Shown piece after piece: positions 6,709 to 15,830 of a DNA stretch of 45,015 bases. A program made the position numbers and the translations under genes. The stretch is from an uncultured Bacteroidales bacterium (GTDB taxonomy: Bacteria; Bacteroidota; Bacteroidia; Bacteroidales; UBA932): assembly GCA_937899055.1 (NCBI GenBank), contig CALBPX010000128.1, forward strand, positions 1 to 45,015, written 5' to 3'. The notes under the pieces are model-generated. The model made no database searches. It had not been told where the DNA came from and saw only the letters and a list, made by a program, of their open reading frames with translations. The stretch's first letter is position 1, and every line of letters starts with the position of its first letter.

Positions 6709-7671
6709 TTACTGCACGCTTCCGGCAACGATATCCAAAAGCTCTGAGGTGATGGCCTGCTGACGGCTCTTGTTGTAAAGGACCGTAAGTTCCTGAATCA
6801 GATCTTCCGCATTGTCCGTAGCCACCTGCATGGCAATTGTACGGGCGGCATGCTCGCTGGCATAGGAGTCTGTAAGGCAGGTATAGAGTTTCTGTTTGAG
6901 AAGCTGAGGTAGCAGAGCCTCAATAACCTCGCTCACAGACGGTTCTACAATATAGTTGTTGAGCCATCCGTCAGATGAGGCCGTCTGTTGTTTCTTGTAT
7001 GCAGAAATTTCCAGAGGAAGGTATAGCTGACGCTGAACTTTCTGGACTCCGGCAGATTTGAAGTGCTGGTAAATTACATACACCTTGGAATAAACACCCG
7101 AGGCGTACTGCTTGAGAATATGGTCTGCAAGTTTGAAGATATTTTTGTAGTCCGGCTTTGCAGCAAGGCTCTGGAAAGAAAATGTGCTTTCGGAAGAACC
7201 GGCAGCGTTCAATGAGGTAACCGGCTTGAACTCCATCTTCTTTACGGCATCTTCTACCTTCTTTCCTATGGCATAAACTTCTATTGCCTCATCCGGAACC
7301 ATTTCTGTCTTAAGGTCCAGAATCAGCGATGTGAACTCTCTGATTACATTGTAGTTGAACGGCCCGCACAGAGATGAGTTGGAAGAAAAGACAATTATGG
7401 CAACCTTCTGTGAGCCTGCAGGAATTTGCAAACTGTTTTCCAACCTGCTCTGCTGACCTTCCTGCAGGACATAAGGACTCTTGAAAGGAGTTTCGCCGCT
7501 GAGGAAGTTTGACACTATGTTGTCCAGACTCCTCTGGTACGGCAGCATGGCGTTTATAAGCCCCTGAGCCTTATGAAGTTTGGCGGAAGATACCATCTTC
7601 ATGGCTGAGGTCACCTTGCTTGTGCCCTTTACTGAGCCTATCCTTGTCTTTATCTCCTTCAGCGATGCCAT
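6709..7671 (-). CDS. atpG: ATP synthase F1 gamma subunit
   Basis: This is the 320-residue rotor stalk subunit that turns inside the alpha3beta3 head. The N-terminal helix (MASLKEIKTRIGSVKGTSKVTSAMKMV) and the C-terminal helix (about 270-320, ATDNAEDLIQELTVLYNKSRQQAIT) carry the conserved family pattern, and the centre has the Rossmann-like domain. It is somewhat longer than the usual 285-300 residues because of insertions around residues 55-80 and 140-170, as seen in Bacteroidetes. It is the last gene of the atp operon, starting 1 bp after atpA ends. Confidence 0.95.
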   Translation of the reverse strand: MASLKEIKTRIGSVKGTSKVTSAMKMVSSAKLHKAQGLINAMLPYQRSLDNIVSNFLSGETPFKSPYVLQEGQQSRLENSLQIPAGSQKVAIIVFSSNSSLCGPFNYNVIREFTSLILDLKTEMVPDEAIEVYAIGKKVEDAVKKMEFKPVTSLNAAGSSESTFSFQSLAAKPDYKNIFKLADHILKQYASGVYSKVYVIYQHFKSAGVQKVQRQLYLPLEISAYKKQQTASSDGWLNNYIVEPSVSEVIEALLPQLLKQKLYTCLTDSYASEHAARTIAMQVATDNAEDLIQELTVLYNKSRQQAITSELLDIVAGSVQ

Positions 7672-7672
7672 A

Positions 7673-9259
7673 CTATGCAGTCAGTTGGTTAAGGGTCATC
7701 TTTGCGGTCTTTTCTATCTTCTGGGTTATATCATCGTTGAACTCACCCTTTGCAAGAAGGTCCAGAACATCTTCCTGATGATTGAGCCTGAGGGAACTCA
7801 GGAATATCTTTTCAAATTCCTGAACCTTGGTTATGTCTATGTCTTTGAACAGTCCGTGGGTTCCGCAGTAGAGTATGGCTATCTGCTCTTCCACAGCCAT
7901 AGGCGAGTATTGGGGCTGTATCAGAAGGCGGGTGTTCTTTCTTCCTTTGTCTATGGCCATGGCTGTTACCTTGTCCATTTCTCCGCCGAACTTGGAAAAA
8001 GCCTCAAGTTCTTGATACTGAGCCTGGTCTATCTTAAGGGTTCCGGCTACCTTCTTCATTGGCTTGATTTGGGCGTTTCCTCCGACACGAGAAACTGAGA
8101 TACCTACATTGATAGCCGGACGGTTGCCCTGGTTGAACAGGTCGGTATCCAGGAATATCTGGCCGTCGGTAATTGAAATCACGTTTGTAGGAATGTAGGC
8201 CGAAACATCTCCTTCCTGAGTTTCTATGATAGGAAGCGCCGTAAGGGAGCCGCCGCCTTTGACCTTTCCCTTGAGCGACTGCGGAAGGTCGTTCATCTTT
8301 TCGGCCATCTCTTGCTGGTCTATAATCTTGGCCGCTCTTTCCAGAAGCCTTGAATGGAGGTAGAAGATATCGCCGGGATATGCCTCACGGCCGGAAGGTC
8401 TCCTGAGGATCAGAGAAACCTCGCGGTATGAAACGGCCTGCTTTGAAAGGTCGTCATAGACAACCAGGGCATCTCTTCCGGTATCTCTGAAATATTCGCC
8501 GATGGCCGCTCCGGCAAAAGGTGCAAAATACTGAAGCGCAGCCGGATCGGCAGCCGTGGCACATACCACTACAGTATAGTCCATGGCTCCTGCCGAACGC
8601 AGGGTTTCTACCAGGGAGGCTACGGTGGAACCCTTCTGGCCCACTGCAACATAGATGCAATATACCGGCTTCCCCTTGCGCATTGCGTTCTTCTGGTTGA
8701 TTATGGTATCTATGGCAATGGCGGTCTTTCCGGTCTGACGGTCGCCGATGATGAGTTCTCTCTGGCCTCTTCCGATTGGAATCATGGAGTCTATGGCCTT
8801 GATTCCGGTCTGGAGCGGCTGGTTCACAGGCTGACGGAACACCACTCCCGGAGCCTTTCTCTCCAGAGGCATTTCAAAGAGTTCACCCCCTATCGGCCCC
8901 TTGCCGTCCAAAGGCTGGCCCAGAGGGTTGATTACCCTGCCAAGCATGCTTTCGCCAACCCTTATGGATGCAATCCGCCTGGTTCTGCGCACGGAAAAGC
9001 CCTCTTTAATGCTGTCCGTAGGCCCGAGCAGCACTGCTCCTACATTGTCTTCCTCAAGGTTCATCACAACGGCCATCTCTCCGTTCTCAAATTCCAGAAG
9101 CTCACTGGCTTCGGCGTTACGCAGCCCGTAGATACGTACCACACCGTCGCTGACCTGGAGTACGGTTCCTACTTCATCCAACTGTATCTTGTCTTGCAGG
9201 CCTTCCAGCTGCCGGCGCAAAATATCGGAAACTTCGCTTGCTTTAATGTTCAATGCCAT
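7673..9259 (-). CDS. atpA: ATP synthase F1 alpha subunit
   Basis: The 528-residue non-catalytic nucleotide-binding subunit of F1 has its Walker A motif GDRQTGKT at residues 172-179 and the family signature PAINVGISVSRVGG in the C-terminal half. The N-terminal beta-barrel (about 25-95) and C-terminal helical domain are complete. It starts 1 bp after the end of atpH and is followed 1 bp later by atpG, so translation is probably coupled. Confidence 0.97.
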   Translation of the reverse strand: MALNIKASEVSDILRRQLEGLQDKIQLDEVGTVLQVSDGVVRIYGLRNAEASELLEFENGEMAVVMNLEEDNVGAVLLGPTDSIKEGFSVRRTRRIASIRVGESMLGRVINPLGQPLDGKGPIGGELFEMPLERKAPGVVFRQPVNQPLQTGIKAIDSMIPIGRGQRELIIGDRQTGKTAIAIDTIINQKNAMRKGKPVYCIYVAVGQKGSTVASLVETLRSAGAMDYTVVVCATAADPAALQYFAPFAGAAIGEYFRDTGRDALVVYDDLSKQAVSYREVSLILRRPSGREAYPGDIFYLHSRLLERAAKIIDQQEMAEKMNDLPQSLKGKVKGGGSLTALPIIETQEGDVSAYIPTNVISITDGQIFLDTDLFNQGNRPAINVGISVSRVGGNAQIKPMKKVAGTLKIDQAQYQELEAFSKFGGEMDKVTAMAIDKGRKNTRLLIQPQYSPMAVEEQIAILYCGTHGLFKDIDITKVQEFEKIFLSSLRLNHQEDVLDLLAKGEFNDDITQKIEKTAKMTLNQLTA

Positions 9260-9260
9260 A

Positions 9261-9821
9261 TTATACTATTCTTCTGTTCTTGTCCAGCAGCTGACGGCGT
9301 ATCCGGTTAAGGCGGGCCGCAACGCTGGCATCCAATCTGTAGTCGTTAATATCAAAGATGAATCCTCCACCGATTGCAGGATCCACTTTCTTCAGGAGTT
9401 CAATCTTCATGTCCAAGGCCGCTGTGACCTTGGATAGTATCTTGTCCTCCATTTCTTTTTCCAAAGGAACTGCGGTTATGATTTTTACCACAGCAATGCC
9501 CTCTTCCTTCCTGTAAAGGTCCATGTAGCTGCGCAGTGACGAAGTCAGATACGATTCTCTTTTTTTGTCTATCAGCAAAGAAAAATATCTGTCCAGAACA
9601 TCTTTTGCCGCGCCTTGAGCCGGGTTGGCCGAACTCAGCATATCTAACTTGGTCTGACGGGAGAGAAGAGGATCGCGCAAGGTGCGGGCAAGAGACGGAG
9701 TTCCGGCGTAAATGTCTGTAAGACTGGTGCAAAGGCCGTAGATTTCTTCCGCCACGCCCATCTGCCGGGCATAGCCTAAAAGCGCCTTTGCATATCTTAC
9801 TGCCAATACTCCTACATCCAT
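9261..9821 (-). CDS. atpH: ATP synthase F1 delta subunit
   Basis: The 186-residue product matches the delta/OSCP family: VRYAKALLGYARQMG near the N-terminus (six-helix domain) and DPAIGGGFIFDINDYRLDASVAARL near the C-terminus, the conserved family end. It joins the b-subunit stalk to the top of F1. The length is normal and it lies between atpF and atpA in the operon. Confidence 0.93.
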   Translation of the reverse strand: MDVGVLAVRYAKALLGYARQMGVAEEIYGLCTSLTDIYAGTPSLARTLRDPLLSRQTKLDMLSSANPAQGAAKDVLDRYFSLLIDKKRESYLTSSLRSYMDLYRKEEGIAVVKIITAVPLEKEMEDKILSKVTAALDMKIELLKKVDPAIGGGFIFDINDYRLDASVAARLNRIRRQLLDKNRRIV

Positions 9822-9840
9822 AATCTATTCCTCCTGACTG

Positions 9841-10362
9841 TCAGGACATCCTGTCTTTTACCAGGCTTCCTTCCTTTACAACTTCATCCAGCATACGGTC
9901 TATCAGGGCCATCTGGCTTTCCTGGTCAGAAAGTTTTTCTTTGAGCACCTTCTCCGCTATGTCGCAGGAAAGTGCGGCCATTTCCCTCCTTATGGAAAGC
10001 ATGGCCTCGTCTTTCTCTTTCTGAATCTGGGCCTTGGCCTCGTCCAGAGTCTTGGCAGCCTCTGCCGAAGCTTCCTGCCTGGCAGCGGAAATTATCTTAT
10101 CTCTCTGCCTGGACGCTTCATTTAGAACCCTGCCCTGCTCTCTGTTTGCCTCGGCGATGATAGCCTTGGTGTCTTCTTCAACCCTTGCAATGGTCTCCTT
10201 TGCCTGACGGGCATCGCTGAGCGAAGTTTCTACATAAGTCTTTCTCTCCTCAACAGACTTGGATATTACAGGAAACGCAAACTTGGCAAGAAGGAAAAAC
10301 ACCACGCCAAAGCTTATGAGCATCCAGAACAATAATCCGCTGTCGGGAACAAGTAATGACAT
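9841..10362 (-). CDS. atpF: ATP synthase Fo b subunit
   Basis: One N-terminal membrane helix (about residues 8-30, LLFWMLISFGVVFFLLAKFAF) is followed by a long charged helix rich in Ala, Glu, Lys and Arg to the end at residue 173. This is the peripheral stalk architecture of the b subunit. It lies between atpE and atpH as expected. I see no second b' gene. Confidence 0.93.
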   Translation of the reverse strand: MSLLVPDSGLLFWMLISFGVVFFLLAKFAFPVISKSVEERKTYVETSLSDARQAKETIARVEEDTKAIIAEANREQGRVLNEASRQRDKIISAARQEASAEAAKTLDEAKAQIQKEKDEAMLSIRREMAALSCDIAEKVLKEKLSDQESQMALIDRMLDEVVKEGSLVKDRMS

Positions 10363-10401
10363 AACTTATTCTTAATCTGTTAATATCGCTGAGAAAAAAT
10401 C

Positions 10402-10671
10402 TTAGCCCTGCTGTACAAAGTATGAAAGCATACAAACGATTACGGCTATAAGGGCAACACCCTCTATAAGAGCGGCGGAAAGAATCATACCGCTGCGGAT
10501 ATCGCCGGCGGCCTGAGGCTGACGTGCAATTGCATCCATTGCGTTGGAACCAATCTTGCCGATGCCCAGACCTGCTCCTATCACAACGATTCCTGCTCCG
10601 ATTGCGGCTGCAGCCTTGCTGACTGCTATAGCCATTGTGTACTCCAGAATTACTGAAAGAACTGTTAACAT
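10402..10671 (-). CDS. atpE: ATP synthase Fo c subunit
   Basis: This 89-residue hairpin of two membrane helices is joined by the polar loop ARQPQ (residues 49-53). The ion-binding carboxylate is Glu70 in ALIEGVAL. Compared with sodium-binding c rings, the Gln and Ser ligands are absent: the matching positions are Ile in the first helix and Gly after the Glu. I therefore infer proton coupling. The first Met (10671) gives the MLTVLSVILE leader that resembles other Bacteroidetes c subunits. Met13 (10635) is an alternative, with GGAG 6 bp before it. Confidence 0.93.
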   Translation of the reverse strand: MLTVLSVILEYTMAIAVSKAAAAIGAGIVVIGAGLGIGKIGSNAMDAIARQPQAAGDIRSGMILSAALIEGVALIAVIVCMLSYFVQQG

Positions 10672-10713
10672 AACTTATCTCTTTTTTAAATGTTTATAAT
10701 TATCTGTTTTCTG

Positions 10714-11802
10714 TCATTTTTTTTCTGCTTTTCCGTGGTGGCTTATCTGAGCCGAGCCTATGAAGACTGCGCTCAGAAGGGTAAACACATAGGCCTGGAT
10801 ATATGCTACCAGAAGCTCCAGCGCATACATGAATATGTTGAACAGCACACTCAGTACGGTCATTGAACTTCCGATGGTTGTACTTACGCTGAAACCTATG
10901 AATATCAGCACTGTAAGCACCAACATTGCCATGTGGCCTCCGAGCATGTTGGCAAAGAGCCTTATCATCAGGGCTATAGGCTTGGTAAATATGCCTATGA
11001 ACTCTATGAACGGCATAATCGGAATCGGAGCCTTGAGCCATGTAGGAACATCCGGCCAGATGATTTCTTTCCAATACTCCCTGGAACCGAAAACATTTAC
11101 CGCAATGAATGTACAAAGGGCCAGAAACAGGGTTATGCTCAGGTTTGCCGTAACCCCCACTCCGCCCGGGAATACCGGAAGCAGGCTCATCAGGTTGCAG
11201 GTAAAGATAAAGAAGAACGCCGTAAGCAGATAGGGCGAAAACTTCCTGTAATTCTCTCCCACACAAGGCTTTATAATGCCGTCTTCCACCATAGTGACCA
11301 GCATTTCCACAAAGCTCACATATTTTGAAGGAACCGCTTCTTTATCTCCTCTGTGCTTCTTGTACCACCTTGCTGCCGGAAGGAAAAGAAGCAGCAGTAT
11401 GGCCCCGTTTATCAGCAGGGCAAGGCTCATCTTGGTCAGCGACAGGTCTATAGGACGCACCATGGAGCCGTCGCTCATCTTTTCCATCAGCTTGTAGGCA
11501 TGAGGCCCGTCGGCCGGAGCCGGATAAAAGCCCTGGTAGCTTCCGCCGTTTTCTTCCAGCCTCTTGGATGAAAATATATGCCAGCCGCTGGTCTTGCTGT
11601 AAAGTATTACCGGCAAGTGAATTATTATGTCTTTTTCTCCCACCCGGGTGATGTGCCAGGAGTAGGAATCCAGCATGTGTTCAAAGATTATGTGCTGGAC
11701 ATCTATCTGCTTTCCCTCTTCTGCCGAAGATGCAGAAGCGGCCGTAGGGATGAAAATACAACCCGTAAGAATCAAAGCCAATATGATAAAAGCCCTGCGC
11801 AT
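10714..11802 (-). CDS. atpB: ATP synthase Fo a subunit
   Basis: The 362-residue membrane stator subunit has the conserved stator arginine in LMIRLFANMLGGHM and the C-terminal helix text IQAYVFTLLSAVFIG. It is longer than the usual 240-270 residues because of an N-terminal signal peptide (about 1-25) and an extra periplasmic domain (about 26-125), the usual form in Bacteroidetes. Its start overlaps the end of the small upstream membrane gene by 1 bp. Confidence 0.95.
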   Translation of the reverse strand: MRRAFIILALILTGCIFIPTAASASSAEEGKQIDVQHIIFEHMLDSYSWHITRVGEKDIIIHLPVILYSKTSGWHIFSSKRLEENGGSYQGFYPAPADGPHAYKLMEKMSDGSMVRPIDLSLTKMSLALLINGAILLLLFLPAARWYKKHRGDKEAVPSKYVSFVEMLVTMVEDGIIKPCVGENYRKFSPYLLTAFFFIFTCNLMSLLPVFPGGVGVTANLSITLFLALCTFIAVNVFGSREYWKEIIWPDVPTWLKAPIPIMPFIEFIGIFTKPIALMIRLFANMLGGHMAMLVLTVLIFIGFSVSTTIGSSMTVLSVLFNIFMYALELLVAYIQAYVFTLLSAVFIGSAQISHHGKAEKK

Positions 11803-12182
11803 CAGAAACTGTGTTTTTTAAGATAAACCGTATCGAACACCAGTATGGCTATGTAAAACACTGCAAATTCGGCGGCCATCCATTTGACGGAATCTCTGTA
11901 GAGTATGAGCATAACCAGCAGAAATGCAAAAAGTATCAGCATTCTTGCCCCTTTCATAGCCATAAATCCGCCCAAGACTGCCCGTTGGCCCTTTGCAGAA
12001 ACTCTTTTCAGCCAGGCCACCGCTGCCACTCCCACTGCAAAGAACACCGCTGCCATAAGGCCGGTCTTCCAGCTGAACGCTGCCGGAAACCACAGATATG
12101 CCGCTCCCAGCATCAGCGCAAGCAGAACCGCACAGCATACAAACAGCGCAAGGGCATACCGTTTAACACTCAACTTCAGCAT
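11802..12182 (-). CDS. AtpI-like small membrane protein of the atp operon
   Basis: The 126-residue protein has four predicted membrane helices (about 8-30, 36-57, 73-93, 98-118). It sits between atpC and atpB and overlaps both neighbours by a few bases. Bacteroidetes atp operons usually carry such a protein here. By position and topology it resembles AtpI, which helps assemble the c ring or supply magnesium in other bacteria, but I see no clear AtpI motif. Its role is inferred from location only. Confidence 0.7.
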   Translation of the reverse strand: MLKLSVKRYALALFVCCAVLLALMLGAAYLWFPAAFSWKTGLMAAVFFAVGVAAVAWLKRVSAKGQRAVLGGFMAMKGARMLILFAFLLVMLILYRDSVKWMAAEFAVFYIAILVFDTVYLKKHSF

Positions 12183-12421
12183 ATACAGACCGTTACATTT
12201 TGATTGCTCATCTCAACAAAGCCGCCGTCTATTTCAACTTCCATGCTTTCTCCTTCTTGGGTTTTGAAAGACACCTTGCCTTTTTCAAGCGACGATATTA
12301 TGGGGGCATGATCCGGAAGTATGGTGAACAGACCAAGCGTTCCGGGAACCGTAACCTCTGAAACCTTTCCGCTGAACAGTGATTCCTGAGGTGATATGAT
12401 GGAGAGTTGCAAATATTCCAT
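12176..12421 (-). CDS. atpC: ATP synthase F1 epsilon subunit, short form
   Basis: The 81 residues cover only the N-terminal beta-sandwich, with the family text LGLFTILPDHAPIISSLEKG at about 29-48. The usual C-terminal helical hairpin, which inhibits ATP hydrolysis in many bacteria, is absent; full-length epsilon is about 130-140 residues. There is no sign of a frameshift: the stop overlaps the next gene's start by 7 bp. Short epsilons are common in Bacteroidetes operons. Confidence 0.92.
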   Translation of the reverse strand: MEYLQLSIISPQESLFSGKVSEVTVPGTLGLFTILPDHAPIISSLEKGKVSFKTQEGESMEVEIDGGFVEMSNQNVTVCIC

Positions 12422-12425
12422 AACG

Positions 12426-13943
12426 TCAAGCGTTTGCCGCAGCCAGAATCTTTTTTCCTTTTTCTATGGCCTCCTCTATGGTGCCCACATTCATGAATGC
12501 CTGCTCGGGAAGATAGTCGCAGTCTCCGTCCAGAATCATCCTGAATCCTTTTATGGTATCCTTCAGATCCACCATCACCCCAGGAACACCGGTAAACTGT
12601 TCGGCCACCGTAAACGGCTGGCTCATGAACCTCTGGATTCTGCGGGCACGGTTTACCACCAGCTTGTCTTCTTCGCTGAGTTCCTCCATTCCGAGGATTG
12701 ATATGATGTCCTGCAGTTCCTTGTTCCTCTGCAATATCTGCTTTACCCGCTGAGCCACATCGTAATGCTCCTGACCCACAATGTGCGGATCCAGGATACG
12801 CGAAGTTGAAGTAAGAGGATCTACAGCCGGATAAATACCAAGGGAGGCAATCTTTCGGCTCAGCTCGGTAGTGGCGTCCAGATGCGAGAATGTAGTTGCC
12901 GGAGCCGGATCGGTGAAGTCGTCGGCCGGAACATAAACCGCCTGTACAGAGGTAATTGAACCATATTTGGTAGAGGTAATCCTTTCCTGCATGACACCCA
13001 TTTCGGAGGCCAGCGTAGGCTGATATCCTACGGCCGAAGGCATTCTGCCCAAGAGGGCGGAAACCTCGCTGCCGGCCTGAGTAAAACGGAAGATATTATC
13101 TACAAAGAGGAGTATGTCGTTCTTCTGACCGGTTTCCTTTCCGGCATCGCGGAAACTCTCGGCTATGGTAAGACCGGAAAGAGCCACCGAACTTCTGGCT
13201 CCCGGAGGCTCGTTCATCTGCCCGAACACGAGCGTTGCCTGGCTCTTTTCCAACTCCTTGGCATCAACTTTGGAAAGATCCCAACGGCCTTCCTCCATTC
13301 CCTTCTTGAATTCATCGCCGTAGCGTATTACTCCGCTCTCTATCATTTCCCTGAGCAGATCGTTGCCTTCGCGGGTACGTTCGCCCACTCCGGCAAAAAC
13401 TGAGAATCCGTTATGCTTTTTGGCAATGTTGTTTATCAGTTCCATGATGAGCACCGTCTTTCCTACACCGGCACCTCCAAACAGTCCAATCTTTCCTCCC
13501 TTGCTGTAGGGCTCCATCAGATCGATGACCTTGATGCCCGTAGGGAGCACTTCCTGTACTGTGGTAAGGTCTTCAAACTTTGGCGGCTGGCGGTGAATCG
13601 GATAGGTTCTGTCTCTGCCCGGCTCCGCCATTCCGTCTATGGTCTGGCCTACAACATTCATGAGCCTTCCCTTGATCTGGTTTCCGATGGGCATGGCAAT
13701 AGGACCGCCTGTACAGACGGCATCCAGCCCCCTGCGAAGACCGTCCGTAGAATCCATTGCTACGCACCTTACGGTATCCTCTCCAATATGCTGCTGTACC
13801 TCCAGCACAAGCGTCCTTCCGTCCGGACGGGCTACCTGAAGGGCATCGTGGATAGAAGGAAGAGATGCGCTCTCGGCTGCCGTAAAGGCCACATCCACCA
13901 CAGGACCCACTATCTGAGAAATTCTGCCTTTAATTTCCTGCAT
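12426..13943 (-). CDS. atpD: ATP synthase F1 beta subunit
   Basis: The 505-residue catalytic subunit has Walker A GGAGVGKT at residues 156-163, the catalytic Glu in GVGERTREGNDL and the family text ALLGRMPSAVGYQPTL. The length is slightly above the usual 460-480 because of small insertions. It is the first gene of the operon, with a good promoter at 13995-14026, and is followed 4 bp later by atpC. Confidence 0.97.
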   Translation of the reverse strand: MQEIKGRISQIVGPVVDVAFTAAESASLPSIHDALQVARPDGRTLVLEVQQHIGEDTVRCVAMDSTDGLRRGLDAVCTGGPIAMPIGNQIKGRLMNVVGQTIDGMAEPGRDRTYPIHRQPPKFEDLTTVQEVLPTGIKVIDLMEPYSKGGKIGLFGGAGVGKTVLIMELINNIAKKHNGFSVFAGVGERTREGNDLLREMIESGVIRYGDEFKKGMEEGRWDLSKVDAKELEKSQATLVFGQMNEPPGARSSVALSGLTIAESFRDAGKETGQKNDILLFVDNIFRFTQAGSEVSALLGRMPSAVGYQPTLASEMGVMQERITSTKYGSITSVQAVYVPADDFTDPAPATTFSHLDATTELSRKIASLGIYPAVDPLTSTSRILDPHIVGQEHYDVAQRVKQILQRNKELQDIISILGMEELSEEDKLVVNRARRIQRFMSQPFTVAEQFTGVPGVMVDLKDTIKGFRMILDGDCDYLPEQAFMNVGTIEEAIEKGKKILAAANA

Positions 13944-13994
13944 ATCTTATAATGTCTAATATTCTGTATTGAAAACCCATTCAATTGGGAGCTC

Positions 13995-14026
13995 CAAATT
14001 TACAACAAAAACGGAAGAATAACAAA
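13995..14026 (-). promoter_or_regulatory. Promoter of the atp operon
   Basis: On the minus strand TTTG (14026-14023), 20 bp, then TAAATTTG (14002-13995): a full match to the Bacteroidetes -33/-7 consensus. Transcription would begin near 13988, giving a leader of about 45 nt before atpD. Confidence 0.75.
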
Positions 14027-14052
14027 GCCGGATGCAGTAAATATTACCTAAG

Positions 14053-14083
14053 TTTGGGATTCCGTATAAAAAAACTAAATTTG
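14053..14083 (+). promoter_or_regulatory. Promoter of the TMEM43-like operon
   Basis: TTTG (14053-14056), 19 bp, then TAAATTTG (14076-14083): a perfect spacing match to the Bacteroidetes consensus. It is divergent from the atp promoter, with the two -33 boxes 27 bp apart. The ATG follows at 14131. Confidence 0.75.
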
Positions 14084-14130
14084 TAGAATTGAAAATTAAC
14101 GGATCAATTAACCAATAAACTTTAAACTAG

Positions 14131-15597
14131 ATGGCTTACACAGAAGTTACCCGTACAGGGTACGGTACAAGACTGAAGAACTCCCTAGGCGGAGTATTTT
14201 TCGGAATCCTTATGTTCATAGGAGGAACCATTCTGCTTTGGTGGAATGAAGGGCGGACGGTAAAGACTACCAACATGCTCAAGGATGCTGAGAAAAACTA
14301 TGTAGAAATGGACAACCCCGGAGTCAAGAGTCCGGATTTTGAAGGAAAACTCGTTCATGCAATTGCACTGGCAACTACAACCGACTCGCTTTCTGACGAA
14401 ACCTTCAATGTAGGGGCGGTTGCCATAAAGCTTGAACGTCAGGTTGAATACTACCAGTGGACGGAAAAATCACATACAGAAAAGAAAGACAAGATAGGCG
14501 GTGCCCAGGAAACTGTCACAACCTACACTTATGAGAAGGCCTGGACATCCTACCCCGTAAACTCCGGAGAATTTCATGACCCGGATTATCAGGGCACAAA
14601 CTTCACCTACTGCGAACTGGAACAGAAGACCTACAGTGCCACCAATGTTGATTTTGGAGCTTATCATCTGAATTCCAGCCAGATAGGTCAGTTCCACAAC
14701 AGCCAGCCTTTAGCAGTCAGCCTCAGCGATGAACTGATGCAGAAATTTGAGAATGCCTGCCTCAGCGTATCTAAATCTGCAAGAGGGCGCAACCTTGATG
14801 CAGACACAGCAAAAGTCAGCACAGTAGCTCCGGCTAAAAACTACACATTCGTGCATGTGTATGGCAACGTAGTTTACATAGGCCGCAACCGGAACATGCC
14901 TGAAGTAGGAGATGTGAGGGTGACATTCACCAAAGACACTCCGGCCAAGGCCTCCATACTTGCAAAGGTAATGGGAGACACCTTCACTTCCTGGAAGGCC
15001 CGTAACGGAAAACTGTTTGAAACGCTTTACATGGGGGAGCAGAGCGCAGAAGAGATGTTTTCCAGCGAGCACGCCACAAACAAAATGATTGCATGGCTGC
15101 TCAGAATCCTGGGAATCATAATCATAATTGCCGGTCTGAGAAGCATTGTAAGCATAGTTCCCACACTGCTCAAGGTTCTGCCTTTCCTGGGTCAGATTGT
15201 GGAAAGCGGCCTTGGAGTGGTATGTGGCATAATAGGCCTTGTATGGTCTTTGATAGTGATTGCCATTGCCTGGATATTCTACCGTCCGGTATTGGGAATA
15301 TCGCTGCTTGTCATAGCCGGACTGCTCATATTCTGGCTCGTCAAGAGGGCAAAGAAAAAGAAAGCCGAACGCAAGGCAGCAGCTCCTGCCCAGCCCGACT
15401 TACAGCCGCAGTTTGAAATAAAACCTCCGCAGCAGCCTCAGCAGCAACAGCAGGCTCCGCAGCAGCCTCAGCAACAACAGCCTCCGCAGATGACTCCCGA
15501 TCAGCAGGCTCAGTTTGAGCAGTGGAAGCAGTTCCAGGAGTTCCAGAAAATGCAGGAGCAGATGAAGAACATGCAGAATAACCAGAACCCACAGTAA
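14131..15597 (+). CDS. TMEM43-family membrane protein with Gln/Pro-rich tail
   Basis: The 488-residue protein starts with a membrane helix (about 18-38, ending LLWWNEGRT, a TMEM43 hallmark). A large extracytoplasmic domain (about 40-310) follows, then three to four C-terminal membrane helices (about 315-410). This is the layout of the TMEM43/LUMA family (PF07787), which links bacteria with a eukaryotic inner-nuclear-membrane protein of unknown biochemical role. From about residue 415 there is a cytoplasmic tail of Gln and Pro repeats (PQQPQQQQQAPQQPQQQQ) and a Gln/Met/Phe-rich end. It is the first gene of a likely three-gene operon. Confidence 0.85.
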   Translation: MAYTEVTRTGYGTRLKNSLGGVFFGILMFIGGTILLWWNEGRTVKTTNMLKDAEKNYVEMDNPGVKSPDFEGKLVHAIALATTTDSLSDETFNVGAVAIKLERQVEYYQWTEKSHTEKKDKIGGAQETVTTYTYEKAWTSYPVNSGEFHDPDYQGTNFTYCELEQKTYSATNVDFGAYHLNSSQIGQFHNSQPLAVSLSDELMQKFENACLSVSKSARGRNLDADTAKVSTVAPAKNYTFVHVYGNVVYIGRNRNMPEVGDVRVTFTKDTPAKASILAKVMGDTFTSWKARNGKLFETLYMGEQSAEEMFSSEHATNKMIAWLLRILGIIIIIAGLRSIVSIVPTLLKVLPFLGQIVESGLGVVCGIIGLVWSLIVIAIAWIFYRPVLGISLLVIAGLLIFWLVKRAKKKKAERKAAAPAQPDLQPQFEIKPPQQPQQQQQAPQQPQQQQPPQMTPDQQAQFEQWKQFQEFQKMQEQMKNMQNNQNPQ

Positions 15598-15612
15598 AAA
15601 AATCGCTGAGCC

Positions 15613-15810
15613 ATGACAGTAACAGTAAACAAAGAAGAAGTGCGCATATTCAAGGGCGCAACAGCAAAACATGCCGTTCTCAGATACATCCTCATGACCA
15701 AGGGAGATGTGTCAAAGCTCGACAGTATAAAGATTTACGACAGTAAAGGCCATCTGATAGGAGACGATGCCCCGCTGCGTGAAGGTCAGGCAATAACTTT
15801 CTGTATTTAA
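15613..15810 (+). CDS. Small beta-grasp-like protein, function unknown
   Basis: The 65-residue protein lies 15 bp after the TMEM43-like gene and 20 bp before the 5'-nucleotidase, same strand, which supports it as a real gene. Its pattern (strand MTVTVNKEEVRIF, helix TAKHAVLRYILM, strands SIKIYDSKG and QAITFCI with an acidic turn between) suggests a ubiquitin-like beta-grasp fold as in ThiS/MoaD. It lacks the C-terminal Gly-Gly needed for sulfur carrier activity and ends in FCI. The fold is inference; no function is assigned. Similar small genes are found before 5'-nucleotidase genes in Bacteroidales, as I recall. Confidence 0.65.
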   Translation: MTVTVNKEEVRIFKGATAKHAVLRYILMTKGDVSKLDSIKIYDSKGHLIGDDAPLREGQAITFCI

Positions 15811-15830
15811 GATCTAAACGCTTAAGGACT

